Source: Patulibacter medicamentivorans
GTDB taxonomy: Bacteria > Actinomycetota > Thermoleophilia > Solirubrobacterales > Solirubrobacteraceae
Assembly: GCF_000240225.1 (NCBI RefSeq)
Contig: NZ_AGUD01000297.1
Coordinates: 1 to 44,241 of the forward strand
Length of the DNA: 44,241 nucleotides
Reading direction: 5' to 3'
The translations under genes and the position numbers were made by a program. Positions 1 to 9,769 of this stretch are shown piece by piece. The number at the start of each line of letters is the position of its first letter. The first letter of the stretch is position 1. The notes below the pieces were generated by a model. The model saw only the letters and a program-made list of their open reading frames with translations, did not search any database and was not told the DNA's origin.

Positions 1-13
1 CTTGGCCGCGAGC

Positions 14-134
14 GATCGAGGGCGTACCGCACCCCCGCGGACCACAGCCGCCACCCCAGCTGAGTCCGCCACTCCCGCCGACCCCGCGATCGATCGAGGG
101 CGCACCGCACCCCGCAGACCACATCCGCCACCCC
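14..134. repeat. Imperfect direct repeat upstream of mfd
   Basis: A 44-nt unit at 14-57 recurs with a few changes at 92-134, a period of about 78 bp. Both copies share the pattern GATCGAGGGCG, then ACCGCAC, then CCGCCACCCC. The stretch 1-301 holds no convincing gene. A short reading frame over the repeat encodes a repetitive Arg/Pro-rich peptide that looks non-genic. The function of the repeat is unknown. Confidence 0.55.
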
Positions 135-190
135 GCGAACCAACGCTCGTCCTGGGCCACCCCCGAAACGAAGCGCCCGGCCCGACCTCG

Positions 191-196
191 TAGACT
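191..196 (+). promoter_or_regulatory. Candidate -10 (TAGACT) for mfd
   Basis: A TAGACT hexamer matches the TAnnnT type seen before many genes in this window. If used, transcription would begin near 203 and mfd would have a leader of about 100 nt. It is 2 nt before an ATG at 199 that opens no plausible gene. Confidence 0.35.
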
Positions 197-301
197 CGAT
201 GGCCCTGCCCGGCGAGCCGCTCACCGCTCGCCAGCGCCCTCGCGTCGTGCCGTCTCGACCGGCCCCGCGCTCGCTGAACCACCGCCGCCCCGCCTGCCTG
301 C

Positions 302-3300
302 ATGTCCTCCCTGCGCCCGCTGCTTCGCCACCTCGCCGACGAGCCGACCGGGGCGCGGATCGCCCGGGACGGCGGGCGGGCCTTCGTGTCGACCTCGCTG
401 CGGCCCTACGTGATCGCGGCCGCGCTGGATGGGGTCGACGGGGCGATCGGGCTCGGGCGGCCCGGGCTGGTGGTGGCCGGCGACGACAAGCAGGCTCGCG
501 AGCTGGCCCGTGACCTGCGCGCCTGGCTGCACCCGCGACCGGTCCGCTTCTATCCCTCGCGCGGCGTCGCCTACGAGTCGCACCTGGCCCCGCCGCCGCA
601 CCTGGTCGGCCAGCGGGTCGCCGCCCTCGACGCGCTCCTGGCCCACGAGGACGGCAGCGCGACCGACGAGCCGCCGGTCGTCGTCGCCTCGGCCGTCGCG
701 CTCTCGGAGACCGTCCCCGACCCGGCCCTGCGACCGCACGGCTTCGCGATCGAGGTCGGCGAGCTGCTCGACCTGGACGAGTGCGCTCGCGACCTGGTCA
801 GCGCCGGCTACGAGCGGGTCGACCAGGTCGCCGACCGCGGCCAGTTCGCGATCCGCGGCGGCATCCTCGACGTCTTCCCCGGCACCGAGGACAACCCCGT
901 CCGCGTCGACCTCTTCGACGTCGAAGTCGAGTCGATCCGGGCGTTCTCGGTCTTCACCCAGCGCTCGCTCGACGAGCTGCAGGAGGTCTTCGTCGCGCCC
1001 GCCGCGGAGCTGGCCGCCGAGTACCGCGAGTCGGCCGAGATCGCCGCGATGCTCGCCGACCGGAAGTCGCGCTCGGGGCCCGGCGGCGAGGACGCCGACC
1101 AGCGCGTCGACGTCGCCGAGCTGCTGCCCGTCGACCGCTTCGGTAGCTTCCTCGACCTGGTCCCCGCCGACGCGGTCGTGGTGCTGGCCGCCGACGAGGA
1201 GATCGAGCCGGCGCTGCGCGACCAGTGGGACGACGTCTGCGCGGCGTTCCACGACGAGGACGCCGGCCACCTCTACGTCAAGCCGGAGACGGTCCTGGGC
1301 GAGCTCGAGCGCCGGGCCGAGCTGCGGATCAACAGCCTGCTCCAGGACCAGGACCTGCAGCTGCACGCCCAGTCGGGCGACCTCTCGGCCCGGACGCTGA
1401 CCGCCGCCGAGACGGAGCTGGAGAAGCTCCTGCGCTCCGGCTACCGGACCGTCGTCACCTGGCGCCGGCACGGCGACGGCGACCGCGCCGCCTACAACCT
1501 CAGCCGCGTCCGCGCCCAGTGGATCGGCGAGGCGGGGACCGAGCAGGGCGGTGCCCGCCGCGGGGGCGACCCGGCGGGATTCGACCCCTCGCGCGCGGGG
1601 TTCGTCGTCGCCGACCTGCGCTACGGCTTCATCGCGCCCGGCCTGCAGCTGGCCGTCCTGCCCGACCACCGGCTGCTGCGGCGGCGCAAGACCGAGCGCG
1701 ACGACGAGCAGCGCCGCCGCTCGAGCCGCCGCGGCGCGCTGCGCAGCTTCGCCGACCTCCGGACCGGCGACCACGTCGTCCACGAGGACCACGGGATCGC
1801 CCGCTTCGACGGCTTCGACACCAAGACCGTCGCCGGCGTCACCCGCGACTACCTGAAGCTCCAGTACGCCGGCGAGGACAAGGTCTTCGTCCCCGTCGAC
1901 CAGCTGGCCAAGATCACCCGCTACGTCTCCGGCGGCGGGGCCGGGCCGACGCTCTCGAAGCTCGGCGGCAAGGGCTGGGAGGCGATCAAGACCCGTGCCC
2001 GCAAGGCCGCCCACGAGATGGCCGGCGAGCTGCTGAACCTCTACGCCGAGCGCCGTCGTCGCCGTGGCCACGCGTTCCCGGCCGACGGCGAGCTGATCGA
2101 GGACTTCGAGGCCCGGTTCCCCTACAAGGAGACGGCCGATCAGCTGGACGCGATCGACGCCGTCAAGGCCGACATGGAGTCCGAGCGGCCGATGGACCGG
2201 CTGATCTGCGGCGACGTCGGCTTCGGCAAGACCGAGGTCGCGCTGCGGGCCGCGGTCAAGTCGGCCGCCGACGGCAAGCAGGTGCTGATCCTGGCCCCGA
2301 CGACGATCCTTGCCCAGCAGCACTACGGGACCTTCGCCGAGCGCCTGCGCGACCTGCCGATCACCGTCGACCACGTCTCGCGCTTCCGCACCGCCGCCGA
2401 GCAGCGCGAGGTCGTCCAGGCGTTCAACGCCGGCCAGGTCGACGTCCTGATCGGCACCCACCGGATCCTCGGGCGCGACGTCCGCGGTAAGGACCTGGGC
2501 CTGATCGTCGTCGACGAGGAGCAGCGCTTCGGCGTCAAGCAGAAGGAGCTGCTGCGCCAGCTGAAGCTGAAGGTCGACGTGATCGCGATGTCGGCGACGC
2601 CGATCCCGCGCACGCTGCAGATGTCGCTGGCCGGCCTGCGCGACATCTCCACGATCGAGACGCCGCCCGAGGGCCGTCGCCCGGTCAAGACCTACGTCGG
2701 CGAGTACGACGACCAGCTGGTCCGCCAGTCGCTGCTGCGCGAGAAGGCCCGCGGCGGCCAGTCGTTCTTCCTCCACAACCGCGTCGAGACGATCGACGAG
2801 ACCGCGGCCCGGCTGCGCGGGCTCTGCCCCGACCTGGACTTCGAGGTCGCCCACGGCCAGATGACCGACCAGCAGCTGGAGGACCACATGATGCGGTTCC
2901 TCCGCGGCGAGGCCGACGTGCTGGTGTCGACGTCGATCATCGAGTCCGGGATCGACATCCCGCAGGCCAACACCCTGATCGTCGACCGCTCCGACCTCTT
3001 CGGGCTCAGCCAGCTGTACCAGATCCGCGGCCGCGTCGGCCGCGGCAAGGAGCGCGGCTACGCCTACCTCCTGTACCCCTCGGCGGCGGCGCTGACCGAG
3101 GACGCGATGCACCGCCTGACCGCGCTCGCCGACCACACCGAGCTCGGCTCCGGGTTCCAGATCGCGATGCGCGACCTGGAGCTGCGCGGCGCCGGCAACC
3201 TGCTCGGCGACGAGCAGTCCGGCCACGTCGCGGCGCTCGGCTTCGAGCTCTACCTGTCGATGCTGGAGGAGGCCGTCGCCGAGCGCGAGGCGGCCGACGG

Positions 3301-3793
3301 CGGCGGCGACGACGCCGACGCGGACGAACGCGAGCCGGTCCGGCTCGACGCCCAGGTCACGGCCTACGTCCCGGCCGACTACGTGCCCTACGAGCAGGCC
3401 AAGGTCGAGGTCCACCGGCGGATCGCCGGCGCCCGCGACGTCGCCGAGCTGGAGGAGCTGCGGACCGAGCTGGAGGATCGCTTCGGCGCCCCGCCCGAGC
3501 CGCTCCAGAACCTGGTCGAGCTGCAGCGCGCGCGGATCCGCTTCGGCGAGGCCGGCTGCCGGGTGGTCTCGCTGCGCGGCACCAAGCTGACCGCGAGCCC
3601 GGTCGAGCTGGACGAGAGCGGGCTCGAGCGGCTGCGCGAGGAGTGGGGCGGTCGCGGCGGCGGCATGCGCTACGAGGGCGGTCGCTCGCAGATCTCGGTC
3701 GCCGTCCCGAAGGACGGGTTCCAGCGGCTCGAGGCGGTCGTCGCAGCCGCCGAGGCGGTGCGCGCGGCGGCCCTCAGCGTGGCGCCCGCGTAG
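302..3793 (+). CDS. mfd: Transcription-repair coupling factor Mfd
   Basis: This is a 1163-aa protein of the usual Mfd length. Mfd is an ATP-driven dsDNA translocase that removes stalled RNA polymerase at lesions and recruits UvrA. The N-terminal UvrB-like part (about 1-330) contains GQFAIRGGILDVFPG. It is followed by a CarD-like RNAP-interaction domain around 485-550 (GDHVVHEDHGIARF). The RecG-like helicase has Walker A GDVGFGKT at 637-644, a DEEQ box at 738-741, SATPIPRTL, and QIRGRVGRG in motif VI. The C-terminal TRCF domain (about 1020-1110) is present. The ATG at 302 is the first in-frame start, and the next residues match the Mfd N-terminus. It heads the actinobacterial mfd-mazG-eno-ftsB order. 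Identification is secure. Confidence 0.98.
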   Translation: MSSLRPLLRHLADEPTGARIARDGGRAFVSTSLRPYVIAAALDGVDGAIGLGRPGLVVAGDDKQARELARDLRAWLHPRPVRFYPSRGVAYESHLAPPPHLVGQRVAALDALLAHEDGSATDEPPVVVASAVALSETVPDPALRPHGFAIEVGELLDLDECARDLVSAGYERVDQVADRGQFAIRGGILDVFPGTEDNPVRVDLFDVEVESIRAFSVFTQRSLDELQEVFVAPAAELAAEYRESAEIAAMLADRKSRSGPGGEDADQRVDVAELLPVDRFGSFLDLVPADAVVVLAADEEIEPALRDQWDDVCAAFHDEDAGHLYVKPETVLGELERRAELRINSLLQDQDLQLHAQSGDLSARTLTAAETELEKLLRSGYRTVVTWRRHGDGDRAAYNLSRVRAQWIGEAGTEQGGARRGGDPAGFDPSRAGFVVADLRYGFIAPGLQLAVLPDHRLLRRRKTERDDEQRRRSSRRGALRSFADLRTGDHVVHEDHGIARFDGFDTKTVAGVTRDYLKLQYAGEDKVFVPVDQLAKITRYVSGGGAGPTLSKLGGKGWEAIKTRARKAAHEMAGELLNLYAERRRRRGHAFPADGELIEDFEARFPYKETADQLDAIDAVKADMESERPMDRLICGDVGFGKTEVALRAAVKSAADGKQVLILAPTTILAQQHYGTFAERLRDLPITVDHVSRFRTAAEQREVVQAFNAGQVDVLIGTHRILGRDVRGKDLGLIVVDEEQRFGVKQKELLRQLKLKVDVIAMSATPIPRTLQMSLAGLRDISTIETPPEGRRPVKTYVGEYDDQLVRQSLLREKARGGQSFFLHNRVETIDETAARLRGLCPDLDFEVAHGQMTDQQLEDHMMRFLRGEADVLVSTSIIESGIDIPQANTLIVDRSDLFGLSQLYQIRGRVGRGKERGYAYLLYPSAAALTEDAMHRLTALADHTELGSGFQIAMRDLELRGAGNLLGDEQSGHVAALGFELYLSMLEEAVAEREAADGGGDDADADEREPVRLDAQVTAYVPADYVPYEQAKVEVHRRIAGARDVAELEELRTELEDRFGAPPEPLQNLVELQRARIRFGEAGCRVVSLRGTKLTASPVELDESGLERLREEWGGRGGGMRYEGGRSQISVAVPKDGFQRLEAVVAAAEAVRAAALSVAPA

Positions 3794-3814
3794 CGTCGCG
3801 GCGCATCGGGCGAA

Positions 3815-3837
3815 TCCCCAGTGCTGCTCGGCGGGGA
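3815..3837 (+). terminator. Weak hairpin after mfd
   Basis: A TCCCC/GGGGA stem (3815-3819 with 3833-3837, 13-nt loop) is followed by a partly T-rich stretch, CGATTGTTTCT. The stem is short, so this is only a possible terminator. Confidence 0.3.
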
Positions 3838-3890
3838 CGATTGTTTCTGATCCGCTACCGAGCGTAAAGACGCGCCTTATCCACGCCCGC

Positions 3891-3896
3891 TAGGCT
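3891..3896 (+). promoter_or_regulatory. -10 element TAGGCT, leaderless start
   Basis: TAGGCT ends 7 nt before the ATG at 3904. Transcription would start at or next to the A of the start codon. No Shine-Dalgarno sequence is visible. Confidence 0.6.
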
Positions 3897-3903
3897 CCCG
3901 CGG

Positions 3904-5094
3904 ATGCTGCGCCACAATCGAACCTCGTTGGCCGTCTGCGCCGTCGGAATCCCGGTCGCCGTCGTGCTCGCCGGGTGCGGCGGCGGGCTGTCGGCCGATT
4001 CCGTCGCCAAGATCGACGGCAAGGACATCACGAAAGCCCAGTACGAGAAGAGCTTCAAGTACGCCACCTACAAGGCGAACACGGCTCAGGTCCTCGCGGG
4101 CAAGAACCCGAAGATGATCGTCCCGGACTCGCCGACCTTCAAGAACTGCATCGCGCAGCTGAAGGCCCAGACGCCGAAGCCGCCGAAGGGGCAGCCGGCG
4201 CCGAGTGACGCGCAGTTCAAGGCGAACTGCAAGAACGGCTACGACCAGATCAAGCAGATGGCGATCTTCGATCCGCTGCTGACCGAGGTGCTCCGCAAGG
4301 AGGCCGAGGACAACGACATCAAGATCTCGCAGGCCGAGCTGGACAAGGGCTGGGCCAACTACCTGGCGCAGCCGACCGCGATCGGCGGCAAGCAGAACCT
4401 CGCCAAGTTCACCAAGCTCACCGGCCTCGGGGTCGACGTCCTGAAGCAGGATCAGCGCAACCAGCTGATCCTCCAGAAGCTCCAGGCGAAGATCACCAAG
4501 GAGAAGGGCAAGGTCACGGACAAGGACGTCCAGGCCTACTACAACAAGAACAAGGCCCAGTTCACGCAGCCGGAGACCCGCGGCCTGCACGTCGTCCTGA
4601 CGAAGACCGAGGCCAAGGCGAAGGCCGCCAAGGCGGAGCTCGACAAGGGCGCGAAGTTCGCGACCGTCGCCAAGAAGTACTCGGTCGACCAGGTCACCCG
4701 CAACGCCGGCGGCAAGCTCTCCGGCGTCGCCAAGGGCCAGCAGGAGCGCGGCCTCGAGACCGCCGCCTTCGGCGCCAAGAAGGACGAGCTGGTCGGCCCC
4801 GTGAAGACCGAGTCGGGCTGGTACATCGTCCGCGTCGACAACATCACGCCGGCCAAGGTCACGCCGTTCGACAAGGTCAAGGACCTGCTCAAGCAGCAGG
4901 TCACCGCCCAGAAGCAGCAGACGGCCTTCACCGACTGGCAGAAGCAGATCATCAAGGACTGGCAGGGCAAGACGGAGTGCCGCAAGGGCTACGTGGCCCA
5001 GTTCTGCAAGGGCTACAAGGAGCCCAAGCAGCCGACGACCGCGGCCGGCGCCGCGGGCGGTGGCCAGCAGGCCCCGGCGACCCCCGCCGGCTGA
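3904..5094 (+). CDS. Parvulin-type peptidyl-prolyl isomerase lipoprotein (PrsA/SurA-like)
   Basis: A 396-aa exported foldase candidate. The N-terminus is a lipoprotein signal peptide with lipobox L22-A23-G24-C25, so the mature protein should be tethered to the outer face of the membrane. Residues about 35-200 form a helical, Lys-rich SurA-N-like region with an early VAKIDGKDIT segment typical of SurA/PrsA. The parvulin domain lies at about 222-310 (GLHVVLTK through GWYIVRVD). Family members catalyse proline cis-trans isomerisation and help secreted proteins fold. Four Cys outside the lipobox (in KNCIAQL, KANCKNG, TECRKGY and QFCKGY) might form disulfides. The tail is Ala/Gly/Pro-rich. It sits between mfd and mazG as its own leaderless unit. 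The family is well supported; the choice between PrsA and SurA naming is arbitrary. Confidence 0.9.
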   Translation: MLRHNRTSLAVCAVGIPVAVVLAGCGGGLSADSVAKIDGKDITKAQYEKSFKYATYKANTAQVLAGKNPKMIVPDSPTFKNCIAQLKAQTPKPPKGQPAPSDAQFKANCKNGYDQIKQMAIFDPLLTEVLRKEAEDNDIKISQAELDKGWANYLAQPTAIGGKQNLAKFTKLTGLGVDVLKQDQRNQLILQKLQAKITKEKGKVTDKDVQAYYNKNKAQFTQPETRGLHVVLTKTEAKAKAAKAELDKGAKFATVAKKYSVDQVTRNAGGKLSGVAKGQQERGLETAAFGAKKDELVGPVKTESGWYIVRVDNITPAKVTPFDKVKDLLKQQVTAQKQQTAFTDWQKQIIKDWQGKTECRKGYVAQFCKGYKEPKQPTTAAGAAGGGQQAPATPAG

Positions 5095-5139
5095 CCCGCG
5101 CGACCCGCGCGGCCGGCTGACCCCGGCCGCACGGGTCGC

Positions 5140-5145
5140 TACCGT
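5140..5145 (+). promoter_or_regulatory. -10 element TACCGT before mazG
   Basis: TACCGT ends 7 nt before the GTG at 5153. It supports that GTG as the start of a leaderless mRNA, rather than an ATG at 5060 inside the preceding gene. Confidence 0.5.
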
Positions 5146-5152
5146 CCGGGGC

Positions 5153-5962
5153 GTGCCCCGCGACGAGATCACCCACGCCCTCGGCGCGCTCGACGACCTC
5201 ACCCGCCGGCTGCGCGTCGAGTGCCCCTGGGACCGCGAGCAGGACGAGCGGACGATCGTCCCGCACACGCTCGAGGAGGCCTACGAGCTGGCCGACGCCG
5301 CCAACCAGGGCGACGACGGCAAGCTGCTCGACGAGCTGGGGGACGTGCTCTTCCAGGTCCACTTCCTCTCGCTGCTGCTCGAGGAGCGCGGCGCCGGCGA
5401 CCTCGGCCAGGTCGCCGAGCACTGCCGCCAGAAGCTGATCAGCCGCCACCCGCACGTCTTCGGCGACGTCGAGGTCGCGGACGCCGGCGAGGTCCTGCGC
5501 AACTGGGACCGGCTCAAGCAGGACGAGCCCGGGCGCGAGCGCGGGATCTTCGGCGAGGTGCCGGACAACCTGCCGTCGCTGCTGTTCGCCCGCAAGGTCC
5601 AGCGGCGGGCGGCCTCGAGCGGCTTCGATCCGACCGACGTCGAGACGGCGCTGGACGCCGCCCGCGCGCAGCTCGACGCGCTCGCCGCGGCGCTGCGGCA
5701 GGGCGCCCGCCACGAGACCTTCGCGGCGCTCGGCGACGCCCTCTTCGCGGTCGTCAACGTCGCCCGCAAGGCGAAGGCCGATCCCGAGATCGCGCTCCGC
5801 TCCTCCAGCGCCCGGTTCCGCGAGCGGGTGCTGGTAGCCGAGCGGCTGGCCGCCGAGGAGGGCCTCCGCTGGACCGAGCTGCCCGAGGACGACCGGCTGG
5901 CCTACTACGCGCGGGCCGTGCTGGCCGAGCAGCAGGGCGGCGGCGACGTGGCCGCCGACTGA
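5153..5962 (+). CDS. mazG: Nucleoside triphosphate pyrophosphohydrolase MazG
   Basis: A 269-aa MazG-family enzyme, which hydrolyses NTPs to NMP and PPi and acts as a house-cleaning enzyme against aberrant nucleotides. The first MazG domain shows LRVECPWDREQ at about 20-30, then the metal-binding residues E41, E42, E45 and E61/D64 (EEAYE and ELGDVLFQVHF). A second, weaker MazG-like half follows (FAALGDALFAVVNVARK), as in the two-domain E. coli type. The GTG at 5153 is preferred because it has a correctly placed -10 element and begins the conserved N-terminus. A longer frame starting at 5060 would overlap the end of the PPIase gene. It lies between mfd and eno, as in mycobacteria. Confidence 0.94.
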   Translation: MPRDEITHALGALDDLTRRLRVECPWDREQDERTIVPHTLEEAYELADAANQGDDGKLLDELGDVLFQVHFLSLLLEERGAGDLGQVAEHCRQKLISRHPHVFGDVEVADAGEVLRNWDRLKQDEPGRERGIFGEVPDNLPSLLFARKVQRRAASSGFDPTDVETALDAARAQLDALAAALRQGARHETFAALGDALFAVVNVARKAKADPEIALRSSSARFRERVLVAERLAAEEGLRWTELPEDDRLAYYARAVLAEQQGGGDVAAD

Positions 5963-5964
5963 GC

Positions 5965-7832
<1,868 letters not shown>

Positions 7833-7896
7833 CGCGCGCGTAGACGCTGCGGATCGCGGGTCGGGCGACACGTACCTCGCATCCACCCGGGGGGGA

Positions 7897-7902
7897 TAGC
7901 CT
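7897..7902 (+). promoter_or_regulatory. -10 element TAGCCT before DUF1707 gene
   Basis: TAGCCT ends 7 nt before the ATG at 7910, implying a leaderless transcript separate from eno. Confidence 0.55.
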
Positions 7903-7909
7903 GCCGGGC

Positions 7910-8626
7910 ATGGCCGACGAGGCGCGTGTGCCCGACGACGAGCCGGCGCCGCCGCCCGCGGTGCCGGCGGCCGGGTCGCTCGCGCTGCGCGCCTCCGACC
8001 GCGAGCGGGAGCGGGCCGCGGAGCTGCTGCGGCACGCGATGGGCGAGGGACGCCTGACCGTCGACGAGCTCGACGAGCGCCTGACGTCGGCCTTCGGCGC
8101 GCGCACGCGCGTCGAGCTGGAGCGGCTGCTGGCCGACGTCCTGGTCCCGGCGGACGGCCCGCACCCGCTCGACGTGGCGCCCAGCACTCGCAGCCCGCTG
8201 CCGGTCCGACCGGGGGCGCAGGACGAGCACATCCGGATCTGGGCGGTGATGGGCGGCAGCGACCGCTCGGGACGCTGGCGGGTCCCGCGGCGGGTGAGCG
8301 TGGTCAACGTGATGGGCGGCAGCGACCTGGACCTGAGCGAGGCCGAGCTTGCCGGTCACGTGGTCGAGATCACGGTGGTCTCGATCATGGGCGGCAGCAA
8401 CATCCGGATCCCCGAGGGCGTCAACGTGGAGGTCTCGGAGACCTCGATCATGGGCGGCAACGACGTCCACCAGGCGGCCGCGCCCGCCTCGCCCGAGGCC
8501 CCGACGGTGCGCCTGCGGCTGATCTCGATCATGAGTGGCAACAGCGTCCGCCGCGGTCGCAGGAAGCGCCGCCGGCGGGGTCGCGAGATCGAGCGCGGGG
8601 ACGACGAGCGACGGCTCGGATCGTGA
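7910..8626 (+). CDS. DUF1707 protein with LiaF-like beta repeats
   Basis: A 238-aa protein. Residues about 25-80 form the DUF1707/SHOCT-like helical domain (LRASDRERERAAELLRHA, GRLTVDELDERL). This short domain is common at the N-terminus of actinobacterial envelope-stress and membrane proteins. Residues about 105-215 carry five beta-strand repeats centred on a (V/I)MGGS(D/N) motif, the last degenerate (ISIMSGNSV), resembling the C-terminal domain of LiaF-type proteins. The C-terminus is a run of Arg/Lys, which could bind nucleic acid or membrane. No transmembrane segment is seen, so it is probably cytoplasmic or peripheral. It is inserted between eno and ftsB. Function is unproven; a role in envelope stress is inferred from the family only. 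Confidence 0.8.
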   Translation: MADEARVPDDEPAPPPAVPAAGSLALRASDRERERAAELLRHAMGEGRLTVDELDERLTSAFGARTRVELERLLADVLVPADGPHPLDVAPSTRSPLPVRPGAQDEHIRIWAVMGGSDRSGRWRVPRRVSVVNVMGGSDLDLSEAELAGHVVEITVVSIMGGSNIRIPEGVNVEVSETSIMGGNDVHQAAAPASPEAPTVRLRLISIMSGNSVRRGRRKRRRRGREIERGDDERRLGS

Positions 8627-8701
8627 GCCCGCGGCGACCTCGGGCGCGGCGATCGCGAACGCCTGCTCGCCGCTGACACGGCCTGAAACGCCAGTGGGGA
8701 A

Positions 8702-8804
8702 CGGGTGTTCGCGTCCCGTGCAAGGGATCTTGCACCCCGTCCGGCGCCCTCGCTGCAAGCCGCCGTGCGTCGCGAGGAGCCGGTCGCGCCGGGGCGAACA
8801 CCCG
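8702..8804 (+). ncRNA. Candidate three-stem RNA leader of ftsB
   Basis: The 182-nt gap before ftsB can fold as a three-way junction. P1 is an 11-bp perfect stem (8702-8712 with 8794-8804). P2 is GTGCAAG/CTTGCAC with a GGAT loop (8718-8724 with 8729-8735). P3 is CCGGC/GCCGG plus CCTCGC/GCGAGG (8741-8753 with 8772-8783). The P3 loop repeats TGCAAG (8754-8759), which could compete for the 3' strand of P2. P1 ends 4 nt before the GTG start. No known riboswitch class was recognised. High GC makes chance stems possible. Confidence 0.4.
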
Positions 8805-8808
8805 GGGC

Positions 8809-9192
8809 GTGAGCAGCGCCACGACCACCGCCCCCCGCAGCCGGTCCGCCGGTCGCGGCCCCTCGCGCTCCGCGAGCGGCCGTCGGCCGAGCCCGTCCCG
8901 CTCCGCCGGGGTCGAGCTGGCGTGGCCCCGCATCCGACGAGCCGCCCTCGTGCTGGTGCTGATCCTGCTGGCGTCCAGCTACGTACGACCGGTCCTGGAC
9001 TGGTTCGGCGCACGTGACGACGCCGCGCAGCAGTCGCACCAGCTGCAGCAGCTGACCCGCACCGAGAACCGCCTGAAGGCCGAGAAGGCGCGGTTGACCA
9101 CCGAGCGCGGCCTGGCCGTCTCGGCGCGGAACCTCGGCATGGTGCGCGAGGGCGAGCGGGTCTACGTCGTGAGCGGGCTGCCGAAGGACTGA
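8809..9192 (+). CDS. ftsB: Septum formation initiator FtsB/DivIC
   Basis: A 127-aa bitopic membrane protein. A Ser/Arg/Pro-rich cytoplasmic N-terminus (about 1-40) precedes one transmembrane helix at about 43-61 (ALVLVLILLASSYV). A coiled coil follows (about 72-100, QLQQLTRTENRLKAEKARL), then the FtsB-type extracytoplasmic end (ARNLGMVREGERVYVV). FtsB works with FtsL and FtsQ to activate septal peptidoglycan synthesis by FtsWI. It sits downstream of eno, as in most Actinobacteria and many Proteobacteria. The GTG at 8809 is the only suitable start seen before the membrane helix. No TAnnnT element is correctly placed, so it may be translated from a longer, structured leader. Confidence 0.88.
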   Translation: MSSATTTAPRSRSAGRGPSRSASGRRPSPSRSAGVELAWPRIRRAALVLVLILLASSYVRPVLDWFGARDDAAQQSHQLQQLTRTENRLKAEKARLTTERGLAVSARNLGMVREGERVYVVSGLPKD

Positions 9193-9356
9193 CGCGGACG
9201 ACCGCCGACCGTCAGGCGACCGGGAGACCGGTCGCGGGCGGGCGGCGAGCGCTGCGTCGACGCCGGCGCGCGGGCGTGGGGTCGGTCGGGAGGATCGACC
9301 ACGACGCCGTGCGGCCGGAACCGGCTGGGGCTGGCGGGCCGCGGGAGGCGGCCCGC

Positions 9357-9362
9357 TAGCCT
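9357..9362 (+). promoter_or_regulatory. -10 element TAGCCT before the 9373 gene
   Basis: TAGCCT ends 10 nt before the ATG at 9373, giving a leaderless or very short-leader mRNA. Confidence 0.45.
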
Positions 9363-9372
9363 CACCCGAGCG

Positions 9373-9699
9373 ATGCGGGTGATGCTGGCGATCGATCAGT
9401 GGCGGGCCGGGGATCGGTACCTCGCCGGACTGGAGGGCCTCGTGGCGCAGCGCGCGCTGCTGGTGGCCGAGGAGACCTACGACGAGCTGCGGCGACGGCT
9501 CGGCGGGGCGTTCACCGTCGACGAGCTGGTGGCGCTCTACGAGTCCGGCACCAGCTGGGGCCTGGACCTGGCGGCGCGGCTGGTGCCCGAGGACCCCGAC
9601 GCCTGGGACCCGCGGATCGTCGACGCGGCGTTCCACCGCTACCTGGGGCAGGCCCAGGACTGGGGTGGGGGACGGCTGAAGGTGCGCGGCGACGAGTGA
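9373..9699 (+). CDS. Conserved-looking small acidic protein, unknown
   Basis: A 108-aa soluble protein that I do not recognise. It has no signal peptide or membrane segment. It appears all-helical with acidic and Trp-containing stretches (AIDQWRAGDRY, FTVDELVALYESG, SWGLDLAARLVPEDPDAWD, FHRYLGQAQDWGGG). Its coding character resembles its neighbours, and it has a plausible -10 element 10 nt before the ATG, so it is probably real. It is convergent with the 9770-10390 gene, separated by two strong hairpins. Confidence 0.7.
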   Translation: MRVMLAIDQWRAGDRYLAGLEGLVAQRALLVAEETYDELRRRLGGAFTVDELVALYESGTSWGLDLAARLVPEDPDAWDPRIVDAAFHRYLGQAQDWGGGRLKVRGDE

Positions 9700-9708
9700 G
9701 GCCGCGCT

Positions 9709-9729
9709 CCGCCGGCCACAGGCCGGCGG
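9709..9729 (+). terminator. 9-bp GC hairpin, convergent terminator 1
   Basis: A perfect CCGCCGGCC/GGCCGGCGG stem with a 3-nt ACA loop lies directly after the 9373-9699 gene. There is no T tract. It is one of two adjacent hairpins between convergent genes. Confidence 0.6.
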
Positions 9730-9740
9730 CGTCGCTCAGG

Positions 9741-9762
9741 GGCGCCGACGACCGTCGGCGCC
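9741..9762 (-). terminator. 9-bp GC hairpin, convergent terminator 2
   Basis: A perfect GGCGCCGAC/GTCGGCGCC stem with loop GACC lies directly after the minus-strand gene ending at 9770. It probably stops transcription from the right. Confidence 0.6.
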
Positions 9763-9769
9763 GCCCGGG

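Noticed and set aside
199..513. A small gene at 199-513 following the TAGACT hexamer
   Set aside because: It overlaps mfd in another frame and has an Arg/Pro-rich shadow composition without any motif.
221..3415. A 1064-aa open frame on the minus strand opposite mfd, and similar long antisense frames opposite many genes
   Set aside because: These are codon-bias shadows in GC-rich DNA. They show Val/Gly/Asp/Leu-rich low-information sequence without domains, while the opposite strand encodes a textbook Mfd.
8640..8804. A c-di-AMP (ydaO-type) riboswitch before ftsB
   Set aside because: A partial resemblance (GGGGAACGGGTG) is present, but the conserved GTCAGCTAAC-type core is absent and the stems do not follow the ydaO layout.
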